Part shown: positions 21,387 through 32,639 of the stretch, one piece after another
Numbering within the stretch: the stretch's first letter is position 1
Layout of the letters: each line of letters starts with the position of its first letter
Made by a program: the position numbers and the translations under genes
Notes under the pieces: generated by a model
What the model saw: only the letters and a program-made list of their open reading frames with translations
Told to the model about the DNA's origin: nothing
Database searches by the model: none
From: Penium margaritaceum
Lineage: Eukaryota > Streptophyta > Zygnematophyceae > Desmidiales > Peniaceae
DNA length: 64,000 bases
Assembly (NCBI GenBank): GCA_023375785.1
Contig: SZWC01000082.1
Span: 19,414-83,413, forward strand
Reading direction: 5' to 3'

Positions 21387-22620
21387 CTAGCAGCCCTCAC
21401 ACCTGGCTCTGGCGGTGATATCTTCCGCGCCCTGTCTCTTCTTGCAGGTAGAGTAGTGGGGGATTCGTTCGTATGTCCTGCAGCTGGTGCAGCGGTACAC
21501 CGTCAGCCCCTCCTCATTCCTGCCCACCTCTGTGGTGCACTGTGCGTGGGCCCATCCTCCGCAGTGCTCACAGTGGCACGCTGTCCCTATGACAACCACC
21601 ATACATCCGTCTCCACAGCACTGCAGTCCAGAGTTCTCCGCATCCCAGTTTGCCTTTCTGGGCTGTACCAAGCATTGGTGGCATGTCCATACTCCTTCCT
21701 TGCCCCTCTTGCCACACCGCAGATGGCACATTTTTAAGCACATGCCACATCCCTTGCCGAACTCCGCCATCCCTTCGTGGCAGGCTGCGCAAGCAGGTTC
21801 TCGGGTCTCCGCAATGAAGCTGAGGTAGCAGTCTCCCTCGAGAAGGTCATTGCCCACACATTGGTGGCATTGGCCCTTCCAGGCGGAGCTGCCGGCCACC
21901 AGGCGTTCGCGATGCGCGAACCTAGTGCAGACAACACATTTTTCCCCGTCCGGCACGGTCTTTAGGCATGTAGGGCATGCCACAGATTGGTGCCCTTTCA
22001 TTCCCGGTTCCTCCTCTTCCTCTGATTCCTCCTCTTCCTCTCCCTCATTCACTCGCGGTGCCCTCCGAACGCCTCGTTACCTCTCGACCTCCTCTCTGTA
22101 CCTCCTGCACACCGCATCCCCACTTCGCCCTCCGCGCCCATGACGAGGTGAGGCCAAGCAACCGGTGCAGATCTTACGCAGGCATCCGCCACAGTCCTGC
22201 ACCTCCACTCCCCACCACTGGCCGCATTGAGCACATTTCTTTTCTTCCAGTTCCTTCCTCCTTCTCTTTTCCGCCGCGACCCGTCCCTCCGCCTGCCACT
22301 GCCTCATTCTGGCCCCGAAAACGGAGCGCGGACCTCTCTTTCGCTCTGGAGGCCCTTCTTCCTTCTCTTCCTCTTCCTCCTCCTCCTCTGGGTCCCATCT
22401 CCCGCGGGACGGCGCTCCCCCAGCGCCGGGTCCTGCTCCCTCTTCCTCATCCCTTTTCTTCGCGGCCTCCCGTGCAGCAGCCTCCTTCAGGCATCGCAGG
22501 CAGGTTCAATTTTTTCTGATGCAGGTCTTGGATGCTCCGCCGGCGTACTGATGCGCTGGATTCTTGCATACCCGGCACACCACCTTTAGGAGTGGTTCAG
22601 CAGGGAGGTTCTCTCCGCAC
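21387..22620 (-). pseudogene. Gypsy 1: row of PHD-like zinc fingers downstream of integrase
   Basis: The element's C-terminal region is cysteine-rich. About five units share the core C-x2-C-x4-[H/C]-x2, most closed by a further C as in PHD fingers. Examples are CEHCGGWAHAQC, CGMCLKMCHLRC and CVVCTRFAH in the 21387-21977 part, CGGCLRKICTGC near 22180 and CRVCKNPAH near 22540. Further CxxC pairs flank them at PHD-like spacing. Acidic stretches of E and glutamine/arginine-rich linkers lie between. PHD fingers usually read histone H3 tails, so a chromatin-targeting role like that of the chromodomain in chromoviruses is a reasonable inference. The assignment is by pattern only. Confidence 0.6.
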
Positions 22621-23132
22621 CACACACACGGGCCTGTGTAGTCAGCCAGGGCCTTAAGGCTCATGGGCATCCTTGTCTGCGGTGGTTCCTTCTGGGGTGG
22701 CTGCAGGAATACTCCTGTTGGAGTGCGCTCGGGCTGAGACTCAGGTCTGCCTTCAGACTCCTTTCCCTGGTCCCGCGGCTTTCCCTGCTCTTGCTGTCTC
22801 TTCTCCTGCTGCTCCTGTTGTTGCTCCCGCCTCCGCGGCTCGCGTTGTTGTTCCTTCTGCACCTCCTCCACGGCAAGTTCGCGGACATCGGACTCCTCCT
22901 CCTCAACCTCCTCTGGTTCCTGGCTCCATTCCTGCTCTTGCCGTAACACCTGCCCTTTGCAGATGTCTAGCACCTCTTCTGCTCTCCATCCCCTCGAGCC
23001 CTTCCGCTGCCCTATAGGCGATAGGCGACCTCCTGCACCGGGGAGATGCGTCTGCCATGCAGGTGGCATCAGCACAAATTCTGTGGCTGGGTAGCTGCGG
23101 TCGCTGAACCCCTCCGGTCCCTCCAGCCACAC
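22620..23132 (-). pseudogene. Gypsy 1: post-integrase linker, Q/E/R-rich
   Basis: This region joins the integrase part to the zinc-finger row. It is dominated by E, Q, R and K runs and is probably disordered or coiled coil. No catalytic motif is visible. It begins close to the duplicated contig ends around the N run. Confidence 0.5.
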
Positions 23133-23135
23133 CTA

Positions 23136-23497
23136 CCCCGCCTCCACGCTAGCCATTCGGTACACATCCCGCGGTTCCCCTGCCTCTCTCCCGGCGCTGG
23201 GGAAGGGGTGAAGATACACCAGGTGGCCTTCCTTGATGGGCCCATGGTTCAGCCGTCGGTTTGGCGCGTCACATCCGCGCCAGGCAGCGACCNNNNNNNN
23301 NNNNNNNNNNNNNNNNNNNNNNNNNNNNNNNNNNNNNNNNCCCCGCCTCCACGCTAGCCATTCGGTACACATCCCGCGGTTCCCCTGCCTCTCTCCCGGC
23401 GCTGGGGAAGGGGTGAAGATACACCAGGTGGCCTTCCTTGATGGGCCCATGGTTCAGCCGTCGGTTTGGCGCGTCACATCCGCGCCAGGCAGCGACC
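23136..23497. other. Duplicated contig ends around a 48-base N run (assembly artefact)
   Basis: The 157 bases at 23136-23292 are repeated exactly at 23341-23497, separated by 48 Ns (23293-23340). This is the pattern of two overlapping contigs placed apart with an arbitrary gap. The duplicated segment encodes the end of the integrase region and should be read once. Confidence 0.85.
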
Positions 23498-23499
23498 AA

Positions 23500-24400
23500 A
23501 CCTCTCAACCGCGCCTCCGCCCGCATGGCCTTTGTCCGTTCGTAGCGCTCGCGGAACCATTCTACGACCGCCTTGTCCTTCTCATCCTCCGAGAGTTTCT
23601 CTTGCTGCTCCGGGGCAAGCGGTAGCCCCAGCGGCTTCTGGGGCATGCCCATTGCCGCACGCGATGGTTGTCCGAAGAGTAGCATGTGGGATGAGAAGGA
23701 GGTTGCTCGGGTGGGTGTTGTGTTGATGAAGTGAGCCGTTTTCCTCAGCTTCTCAGTCCAGCTGCTGTCCTCCGCGGTTGCCACTGCCCTTCCTAGTATG
23801 TCGTACACCCGCTCCACTTGCCCTTGTGACTCTGGCCGGTACCGCCCGGAGTGCACGTGGCGGACCCCCCACTCCTCCGGTTCCTCCCTGAAGGCCCCCA
23901 TGAACTCCGTGCCATTGTCGTTGTGCACCACGCTGTAGCCACCAAACCGGTAGAAGATTTCCTCTTGGATGAACCTCGCCGCGGTGGCTGAACTCTTGTT
24001 GGGCACAGCGCAGACCCAGAGATACTTCGTGAAGTGGTCCACCGCTGCAATCCAGTATCGGTTCCCTTGGTCGCAGTGTGCGCGGGGACCGTGGAAGTCG
24101 ATGATAATCTTTTCCAATGGCTCGCCGATAGGGGAGGGTTGGAATAACGGCTGGTCTCGCGGCGTGGTTTTCCGCGCTCGTTCGCAGGGGGCGCAGTGTT
24201 GTACCATATCTTTGATGATAGCTGCCAGGTTCGGTATGTGGATGATGGGCGTCAGGCAATCTTTCAGTGCCTGCACGCTAGTGTGATGGTGGCGGTGGTA
24301 AGCCTCCACAACTGCCTTCTGCAACGTTGGCGGGGGCACCCAGAAGACACGTAGAGTTATCCTCCAGAGACAACCGTCCTCCCAGGCATACTGCTCACAC
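23500..24400 (-). pseudogene. Gypsy 1: integrase
   Basis: Integrase would join element DNA to the host chromosome. An HHCC zinc-binding part is visible (histidines near 24280-24295, CAPC near 24190). The catalytic core follows, with IIIDFHG near 24100, HNDNGTEF near 23910-23925 and GQVERV near 23812-23820, which are the D, D and E positions of the DD35E fold. A C-terminal GHLVYLHPFPS segment looks like the usual post-core beta domain. It lies in the same open stretch as the alanine-rich region upstream. Confidence 0.88.
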
Positions 24401-26346
24401 AGGCGAGCTAGGTCGCCCTTTTTCTTGCGGTCGAATTCCACCCCCAGCAGTACTTCTAGGTCCGCGTACACCTTCTGCGCCTCCATCTTCTGCTGTTCCT
24501 TGTTGCTGGCACGGAGAAGGATGTGGGCGGTCTGCCAGATCCGCCAGTCTTGTGTTTCCATGGGCCCCTTCCTCCCCGCTTTCTTTGTCACTGCTTCCCC
24601 AGGCTTCTGCTTCGTTTCTGGCACTCTTGCCGGCAATCCGCACGCTCGCCTCCCATCCTGCTCCGCTTTCATCACCTCGAACTTCTTGCGGTTCTCTTCA
24701 TCATAGACCGGTGGCTCTCTGTCCCAAGGGTCAAGTGCAGGGAAGAGCCAAAGGATTCCGACCGCTCGAAGCTCTCCTTCATCCCACTGCTCTCGCAGCC
24801 TGCTCTCAGCGGGGCCGCTCGGGCGTTTGCCGCGTCCACCAGCGCGGTGCAGCTCAATTACCTCCTCCTTTCTGTGTGGAGCCGTTCTTGGAGCCCATAG
24901 TAATCCCTGGCTGCGTGTCACGGGTTGTTCCTCTTCCGAGTCTCCCGGTGACTCACTGATTTTGGAAACCACCATCACCACCTCTTTCTCCGCACGTCCC
25001 CTCCTTTCCGGCCCTTTGCGTGCAGCTGCTGTCGCGGTCTCTCCCAAGACAGGCCGTAGTGGAACCGGCACAATCTCCGCAGGCATGTGTACTGTGCGGA
25101 GTACCGCCATCAGAAGTTCCGCTGCCTGTGCGGCCTCCCGCTGGGCCTGCGCCAACTGTTCCGGGGTTATGCCGGGGCTGGGGCCTTTGTGTATCCGAGG
25201 TTGTTTCTCTTTCCGTAGCTCCGTGACCGCTTCCTCTTCCGCCTTCCTCTTTTCTTTCAGAGCAGGATTTGTCTCCTCCGAGAAAGTCTGTGCCGGCTCC
25301 TCACTTTGACTGGTGTCTGCCGGCGCTGTTGTTCTGGTCTGGCTCAGCGTCCCTGCTGCTTTCCGCACCACTGCCGCTGCTCGGGCATGAAGTTGTGCCT
25401 TCCGTCTTAGGGAGCCAACGGATGGCTCCGGGCGGTAGCGCTTGACGCTAGCCTTGTACCTCTTCCCCATCTGCTCTCCTTTGGCTCCTACCTGCCTTGC
25501 TGCGGTCCTATCTATTGTTGTTTCATTTGCTGCCTTCGTTGCTGTACTACGTGCTCCCACTCTGGCCGCCTCCGCGGTTGCTTGTGTTTCTACTGCTACG
25601 TGTGCCTCCGTGGCTGCTGCTTCTGCTACCTTGTCTGTCGCTATTGCTGTTGCCTCCGCTGCTGCTACTGCTGCTACCTCTGCCTCTGCTCTTGTTGCTT
25701 TTGTTGCTGCTGCTGCTGCCTCTACTTCCGCCGTTTCTGCTGCCGCCGCTACTGCTTCTGCCACTGCTGCTGTTGCCTCCACTTCCGCCGCTTCTGCTGC
25801 CGCAACTACTGCTTCTGCCACTGCTGCTGCCGCCGTTGCTTCTACCTCCTCCATTATTTCCCTTATGAGTTCTTCTGCATTCTCCTTGTCTGTCTTAGCC
25901 GCCGCGTCCTGTTCCTTAGCCAATCGGGCTTTCTTCTGTGCGGCTTTTGCGGCCACTTGCTCTGACTCGGCTGCCTCTTCCTCCCATTCCTTCCGCAGGC
26001 ATTCCTGCATCTGCTGCAACTGAGGGGAGGGCTGGGTGTATTCGCGAGCCTCCTCCACCTCCGCATCCCTCCTGCTCTTGTCCTCTCGGCATATTTCCGC
26101 TGCCTCCTTGGCCCAGTGCCGCACCTCTTCTTGCTTGAGGTTCAGTCCCTTTCGTCGAACCACGGTCCAGTGTGTCTTCGCGACCGCTGCCGCTACCCTG
26201 GTGCGTATCACATTCTGGAGCGTCAGCGTCCAGCATTTTTCCATGGCTTCCATCCAGCATCCCTCAGGTCCCTGGGTATTCGCAAGCCACGATCTTTCTT
26301 CTTGTGGGTACTGAACGCTCCATCTCGCATAGACGAGGTTGAGCAA
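24400..26346 (-). pseudogene. Gypsy 1: alanine-rich, charged region before integrase
   Basis: This is a long pre-integrase stretch with no recognised enzyme. Between about 25440 and 25870 it is almost wholly alanine, with glutamate, valine and threonine (AEAV-type repeats), consistent with a long helix or coiled coil. On the plus strand this shows as GCTGCT/GCCTCC-type triplets. Around it the composition is K, R, E and Q. It may be a tether or multimerisation segment. I do not recognise a family. Confidence 0.55.
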
Positions 26347-26409
26347 ATATCCCCACCTCCATTCGTCTGCCGCGGACCTTCTCCGCGGTGCCTCTTCTGA
26401 TCCAGGTGC

Positions 26410-27330
26410 CTAGTCATTCACATGGTATAGGACGAGGGCTCTGGCCCTCTCTTGGAGCAGGTGCACGTACCGTCTTTCTGGACAGCTCCGCTGGTCCTTC
26501 CGCACCCTGTTCCACCACACTCGAGCGGCTTCCAGTGATGGGTCCGCCCGTTCGGTGTCCAGTAGTTCCGCGACGCCACTCATGTCAGTGGCCATCCCTG
26601 GTTTGATGTTCAGGATATCCCGCAGTGCCAAAACAAGGCGCTCTGCGCCTTCTGTCTCCAGCAAGAGCACCTGCCTCTCGTGCACTTCGAGGGCTAGCAC
26701 CCCCATGGCTGCTCCCTTTAGTACTACCTGCCACATCCTGCCGAACAGTGAATCCTTGAATTCCGCGCGGATCACTTCCGGAATCTCTGTCAGTAGCTAG
26801 AGCATGACGCTGCTTACCACCTCCAGCAGCAGGGCTTCTTTGGACTGCTCTCCGCTGTCTCCCGAGCTTTCCTCGAGGTACGTTCTTGCCCCCTCCATCA
26901 CCGTTCCTATGCCCTGCAGGGGGCGTGCAGGTTGCCGAGTTGGACTGCCGCGAGAGGTCAGCGGGGAGTAAGAGAGCGCCGTCGTGGCCGGGGAGGGAAC
27001 TGGGGTGACCAGGGTTCGAGCTTTATCTCGCGGGCTTGGTGTTGGGGTGGCGGTTGTTTTTGCCGCTGCCTGTGTGGCTCCCACCGCTGGCTCAATGCGT
27101 CTGACGATGCGCGTCGGTGTGCTTGTGGCCGGGCCTTGTCGCGACGGGCCTGGTGATCTGGCCACAAGTGGTATGACCTACGTTGGTGTTCGTTCCGCAA
27201 AACTCGACCGCGGTGGGATTGTTGCTGCTGATTTTGCGGTTGGTGTCAGGGTTGTCCCTGCGGCCGGGCTGGGCCGCGGTGAGGCCGCAGCCGCTGCTGG
27301 GGTAGCCGTCACTAGTGTTGGCGGGGTTCT
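26410..27330 (-). pseudogene. Gypsy 1: unrecognised segment between second protease and integrase
   Basis: This coding-like stretch has a proline/threonine/alanine-rich first part (TPTR, TPSPRD, VPSPATT) and a compact second part (about 26410-26775) rich in L, V, E and R, including FGRMWQVVLKGAAMGVLALE. No known retroelement domain is evident. The second part looks globular and would merit a profile search. Confidence 0.4.
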
Positions 27331-27679
27331 CATCACTGAGCCAGGTCGGGACGCGCCTGTTGCAGCCGCAGGTGGTGCTGGTGTCCTTGCAGGTGCGGTC
27401 CTTGTCGTGGGTCCCTGCCGCGGTAGGGCCGCTGTTCCCGTTGGTGGTGTTGGTGTCCGTGCTGGGCGGTGCCCCGCGCCCGAGTTAAGAGCAGGGCGGC
27501 GTAGCTGCCGCCGGGAGGGTCCACCCCCTGCGACGAAGGCGCGGACCCCGAGCCTTGATTGCGTGCCATGTCGGATGTTCCGCGGGCGAGAGCCCAGCTG
27601 CGCGTTATCCGTCGAGTGTGTCGGGCGCCGGTGAGAGCTGAATCAAAAGGGGAGGTGACCGCTCTCGGAGATGGCCGAT

Positions 27680-28334
27680 GCAAGGTAAGGAGCGGGGTGA
27701 ATGATCGAATGCCGGAACTGGAAACGAGACTGAGGATGCCGGCACCGATTAATATATCTGCTTGGCACGGCGCGAGCCAGTCCGCCGCGAGCAGAATATC
27801 GTATGTGCGGACATCGCAGACCTGGACGGTTTGCGGCGCATGTACATTGGCCACCTGCATTGGGAGGCCCGCGATTTGTCCGAGCGGCACGTCAATGTCT
27901 CCGGTGGAGATAGAGAAGCGGAGTCGAGTGGGCTGGATGAGGTGCTGCATGTGGAGCGAGCGGACCATCTGGAACGCAATCGTTATATGAGTGGCGCCAG
28001 TGTCCACGATGGCCACGAACTTGCGGCCACAGATCCACACGTAACACCACGCCACGTGGACATCGGGGGGTGCGGGCGGTCCGGGAGTGAGGGACGCGGG
28101 TGCCCAGGTGCGTGATGCACGTGCAGCGGCACCGCGTACGCTAGAGTGAGTGAGGATGATGCTGCGGGATAATAGGCGGATGCCAGCCAGGCTATCTCGC
28201 GTGCATGAGAGGCGGATGCCATGAGGGGAAAGGGAGGTATTGTGAGTGTCGAGGAGGGTGCGGAGACTTTCTGCAGAATCAGGGGAGTGGAGGAGAAAAT
28301 CTACTAGAGTGAGGGGATGGCGGTTCTCCAGAAA
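27680..28334 (-). pseudogene. Gypsy 1: second retropepsin-like module (after RNase H)
   Basis: This is an aspartic protease domain in an unusual place. It contains VWICGRKFVAIVDTGATH (active-site DTG near 28004), a GLPMQV strand and TYDILLAADWL. A short helical stretch lies before it at 28200-28334 (DFLLHSPDSAESL...GIRLSC). The module upstream of RT has the same two parts: a similar helix ending GISLSC at 30954, then VWICGRKFLAIIDTGATH, GLPMQV and TYDVLLGMDYL. Spacing from helix end to DTG is about the same in both (about 190 bp). It appears to be an internal duplication. Confidence 0.75.
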
Positions 28335-28719
28335 TATTGTGGCGGGAGCAGAACAGTGTGGTTCGCTCAGTGGGGAAGACTGTGGTGGGGTAGCGGATGT
28401 TCTCGAGGCTCGCGGGTTTGCATATCGTGGGGGAATATGGGAAGCAATCTCCTCCAACGTCCAACCGCGGATGGTAGGGTTGTACTTGCGAGCAAGCTGC
28501 AGGCCAGACACGGAGATGGCTGGTAGAGTCTCCGCGACAGTCCACTCCGCGGCGGGACCGAGCTCATTCAAGAGCTGCAAAGCGACTTCTTGTTCCCCCT
28601 CGTCGAATTCTCTTGCCACTCCCTCCCATTCTGCCTCGGTGGGAGGAGGTGGTGTTCCAATTTCTGGAATGGGTCCTTCATCATTTAGGGGTGCCTCCGC
28701 TGTGTCTGGCGGTGCCTGG

Positions 28720-29217
28720 TCTGGGTCTGGCCAGCCAGTGCGCGGAAGTCGGCTCAGGGCATCCGCGTTGCGGTTTGCAAATGTAGGCTGGTACTTGATC
28801 TTCATGTTGTAACCCTGGAGAAGGAGCGCCCACTTGGCGAGGATGCCCTCATGGTTTTGAGTAGTTAGGAGCCACTGTAGCGCCTGATGATCTGTAAGAA
28901 CCGTGAATGGCTTGCCATTCTTGATGTAATCGCGGAAGTGTTGGAGTGCCTAGAGGACAGCCACGCATTCGCCCTTCACCGGAGGGTACTTCCGCTCTCC
29001 TTCCGTGAGGGCACGACTGGCATAGGCAATCACCTTCTGTGTGGGTTCCTGCACCGTCTAGGAGAGAATGGCCCCAATTCCGTCCCGCGACCAGTCGGTG
29101 GTGATGGAGAATGGGAGGTTGAAGTCGGGGAATTAGAGCATAGGCGCGGTAACGAGACGGTGCTTGATTTCCTTCCGGACTTCTGCGCAAGCCAACGTCC
29201 ATTCGAATGGCACGTCC
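28720..29217 (-). pseudogene. Gypsy 1: RNase H
   Basis: RNase H degrades the RNA strand during reverse transcription. Minus-strand translation shows the gypsy-type RNase H signatures: FSITTDWSRDGIGAIL, IAYASRAL, KYPPVKGE, TVLTDHQALQWLL and the closing NADALSRLPR. It follows directly on the RT. Confidence 0.85.
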
Positions 29218-29990
29218 TAGTGCATCAACTCCTGGAGCGGCTTGATGATGCGCGCGTGGTTACGCACAAACTTCCGGTAGAATGAGACAAAGCCCAGGAA
29301 GATCTTGACCTGCCTCGCGGAAGTGGGTTGACGCCATTCCTGTACTGCCGCGATGTTCTCTGGTTCGGTCTTGATGCCATCCGCGCTCATTACGAAGCCC
29401 AGGAACTCCATTTCCGCGGCCCCGATAGAGTACTTGGCTGCCTTGAGCTTCAAGTTGGCTCTGCAAAGGGCGGCGAAGACTGCGGCGAGGGAGGAGAATA
29501 GTTCCTCAAAGATGTGAGCGACGACCATGATGTCGTCGATGTAGCACCTAACATTGGGGATTCTGCGGAGGGTAGAGTCCATAACCCGCTGAAATGTCGC
29601 GCTTGCATTGCGGAGTCCGAAGGGCATGCGGGTAAATGCATATAGGCCTTATGGAGTCACAAATGCAGTTTTGGCGATGGAGTCCGGGTGCATTGGGACG
29701 GCGTGAAATGCAGCCTTCACATCGAGCTTTGCGAACCATCCACAACCCTGCTGACACTCTTGTATGTCGACAATTTGAGGCATGGGGTATGCATCTTCCT
29801 CGGTCACGCGGTTGAGATCACGGAAGTCAACGCAGAATCACTTGGACCCGTCCGGCTTCCCAACAATGACCAAGTTGGCACGCCAGGGACTGACGATTGG
29901 GACAATCACCCCTTGCGCCTTGAGCTCCGCGAGTCCCTCTGTGATGATCTTCTCCTGCTCTGGGAGGATGCGTCGCACCTTCTGTTTTGT
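29217..29990 (-). pseudogene. Gypsy 1: reverse transcriptase
   Basis: This is the RNA-dependent DNA polymerase. Signatures include IVSPWRANLVIVGKPDGSK near 29850, MPFGLRNASATFQRVMD near 29600, the catalytic YIDD at 29532-29543, and FLGFV(M/S) with KIFLGFVSFYRKFVRNHA in the thumb and connection. This is typical Ty3/gypsy RT. Confidence 0.92.
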
Positions 29991-30509
29991 GGGCGCGGAG
30001 TCCCCCGTGGAAATGACATGGAAGGTTTCCACGGCCCCCAGGTCAACCGCGGAACCAGCGAAGATGTCCGCGAATGCATCTAGCACATCGCGGAAGGCCT
30101 GCTTTTGTGTGGGCGAAAGTCGTGAGTGGAGCATGTGATCCCATCGCGGTGGTGGTGATGGTGCTGTTGCGCGGAGCGGGTAGAATTCCTCTTCTTCGTC
30201 AAGTGGATGGCCATCTCCTATGATTGGTTGTCCCCGCTGCCACTGTCCCAGGAGGTTGGTTTGTACTCCGGGCTCGCTTGACTTGCCCCCGAGTTCCTGC
30301 CATTCTCCTGTTGTGACCTGCTCTGCGGCAGGCATGTCAGCCGAGACGGATGGCAATCTACTTGTATGAGCTTGAGAGTCCTCTGCTGCTGCATCTAGGA
30401 GGGAGAAGGATTCGCAACCGGTCACAGATACCGCGACCCTGTCTCTGATGGTAATGGAGCAAAATGCGTCTTCCCCAGAAGCGGAGCTGAGTTGCATGAT
30501 TTCGAGGGA

Positions 30510-31110
30510 GAAAAGAAGGTTGGCCCGTCGCGGTACCAGGTAATCCATGCCCAGGAGTACGTCATACGTCTTGGCCTGCGTGACTTGGACGTTCAATGTT
30601 TCATGAAGAGATCCCACCTGCATGGGTAGGCCATGAACCTCCCCATCTCCATAGTCCATTTCGCCCGCTGAATTGGTAAACAGGCGTCGGGTAGGGAGGA
30701 TACAATATGTCCACCCGACCAGGAGGAGGACGGGGAATGCCACGGTGGTGTGAGTGGCCCCTGTGTCAATTATGGCCAGGAATTTCCTTCCACATATCCA
30801 AACCATGCAGCAGGCGACCTCGTAGTGGTTGTCATCGCGACGCGGTGGTTCCAAGGGATGTGGTGCCCATCCCCATTCTTCTTCAGCAGGGCTCAGCGCG
30901 AGTCAAGTGTCAGGCACCGCACGGCTGGTGTTCTGCGTGCCAGCGTTGGGCGCGGTGCAGCTAAGGGAGATGCCCACAGCTTGGAGGCGTTGATTGGCTC
31001 TGGAGAACACCTCCTTTAGTCGCGGTGCGATCTTTGGGTGGATGCGGAGGAACTCAAAGAAGTTTACTTCCGCGATGGGAGTGGTGAATAGACGCTGGAT
31101 GGGGTTAGAG
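30510..31110 (-). pseudogene. Gypsy 1: first retropepsin module, upstream of RT
   Basis: The standard gypsy protease that would cut the Gag-Pol polyprotein. The active site DTGA is at 30756-30767 within VWICGRKFLAIIDTGATH, followed by GLPMQV and TYDVLLGMDYL. A helical stretch (NFFEFLRIHPKIAP...GISLSC) at 30954-31103 precedes it. Both parts recur at 27680-28334. Confidence 0.88.
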
Positions 31111-31199
31111 CTTCCCTCCGTGGCGACTGGGGCTGTTGTAGGCGCTAGCAAAGATGAAGCAGGCTGCTTTTCCGCCGCGGGTGGTGGTTTTGCCTGCCT

Positions 31200-32639
31200 T
31201 CATTTCTCCGGCACAACGGTACGTTTAGCAATTGCCTCTTGGAATCGTTCCTCCGCGGCTTCTGCCTTGCGCCGCATATCTTCCTGTACTCTGGCGGCCA
31301 TCTGTAGATCCCATCCGCACAAGCCTAATTCTTGGGCTCGTGTAATGAGAGTGGTCTCCGCTGCGATGGGAGGAAACTCGGTAGTCTCGTCCTCCGCCAT
31401 CGGCAGCCCCAGCTTGACATTGCGAGCTCCACTCATGGAGTTCGCGGGTGCCTGTGGGTTGGGCAGAATACCCTGCCCTCCTGGGGCAGTTTGGGTTTGA
31501 TGATCCGGTGCCTGCCGCCCAGCTTGCATCTGCTGCTGAGGCTTCTGATCCTGCCATGGCTGATTATAATATTGCCGCCACTGCTGCACCATAGGGTCCT
31601 GTTGCATAGGATGAGTTCGCGGAACGCCCCGTCTTTTTCACGGACAGTCTTGAGCGATGTGCTCCAGGCTCTGGCAGGTGTAACATGCCTTTGGCTTGGG
31701 CTAAGAGGCCTGTGCAGCTGGTGCTGGTGCGTGAGAATCTCTACCCTGATGCTGTCGCGTAGACCGCTGCCGTGCGGAAATGGCCATGGCGTCTTGCACC
31801 GCGTCCTGCAGCGAGTGGTAGCGCTCAGGGATCATCAGACTGCTGATCTCATCTGGAAGTGCGCGGATGAGATTTTGTAGGAGGACCCCCAGCGGAAGTC
31901 CTTCCCCTTGAGGGTTCTTCGTGATTGATGCCCAAGTGAGGAACTGATCCAAAAACCTTCGGATGTCGGTGTCCTTCCGCATGACCTCCTTTTCAATTTT
32001 GCAGAGTGCTTCTTCCTTGGTCAGCCGCTTGAAGCGCTCAATCAGCGCGTTGCCAAAATCCTCGAAGGAGTTGAACGGCGCGCGAGCATTGTACCAGTCC
32101 TCTGCAGCACCCTGAAGATGGAGCTCCGCGGTGGCCAGGCAAAGGTCTGGTGGGATCCGTCCTCTGTTGGCATGTATCGTTATCTGCTTCAACCATGTCC
32201 ATGGGTCCTCTTCAGGGGTCCCTTTGAAGATCTCCAGCCGCGGAATGTTGGCTGGCTGTGCGCGTACGTATTGCAGCTGGGGTACAGTATTTCGGTTGGC
32301 CATGGATGTCGCCGCGGAGAATGGGTGTGAGACAGGTAAGGGGGGGGGGTTGGGGTGTGAGGCTGTGACCGCCGAATAGCCCACGTGGCTAGTTTGTGGT
32401 TGCCCCTGGGGTGCAGGTGTGGGGTTGCTCATCGGGGCTGTCGCCGGAAGAGCATAGTAATGAGTCGCAGGGGTGGCCTGCGTCGCATAGGGTGCGGAGT
32501 AGAAGGTAGTCCCAAGGGGCGGTGCCTGTGGGTGCGGGGCGGCGGGGGCCGTAGGCCCTGGCAACCAGTAGCTCTGAGGTAGAGGGTGTGACACCGCAGA
32601 GTGGTAGAGCGGGATGGCAGTAGATACCGTAGGGGCCAT
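31200..32639 (-). pseudogene. Gypsy 1: gag with retrotransposon-gag domain and zinc knuckle
   Basis: This is the structural capsid protein of the fossil. The gag domain (about 31800-32270) contains FKGTPEEDPWTWLKQI, AAEDWYNARAPFNSFEDF and IRRFLDQFLTWA, as in Ty3/gypsy Gag. A CCHC knuckle (CYTCQSLEHIAQDC) lies near 31645-31690. A Q/P-rich stretch (31200-31607) follows towards the protease. The N-terminal part is rich in P, T, S and A. Confidence 0.85.

Noticed and set aside
21387-22052. Host PHD-finger gene captured next to the element
   Set aside because: It lies between the LTRs, in the same orientation as pol and just before the polypurine tract, so it is part of the element as far as this one copy shows.
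25440-25870. Plus-strand frames rich in A/S or L across the GCTGCT region
   Set aside because: These are the complement of the alanine-rich gypsy 1 region; the minus-strand frame is continuous with the integrase.
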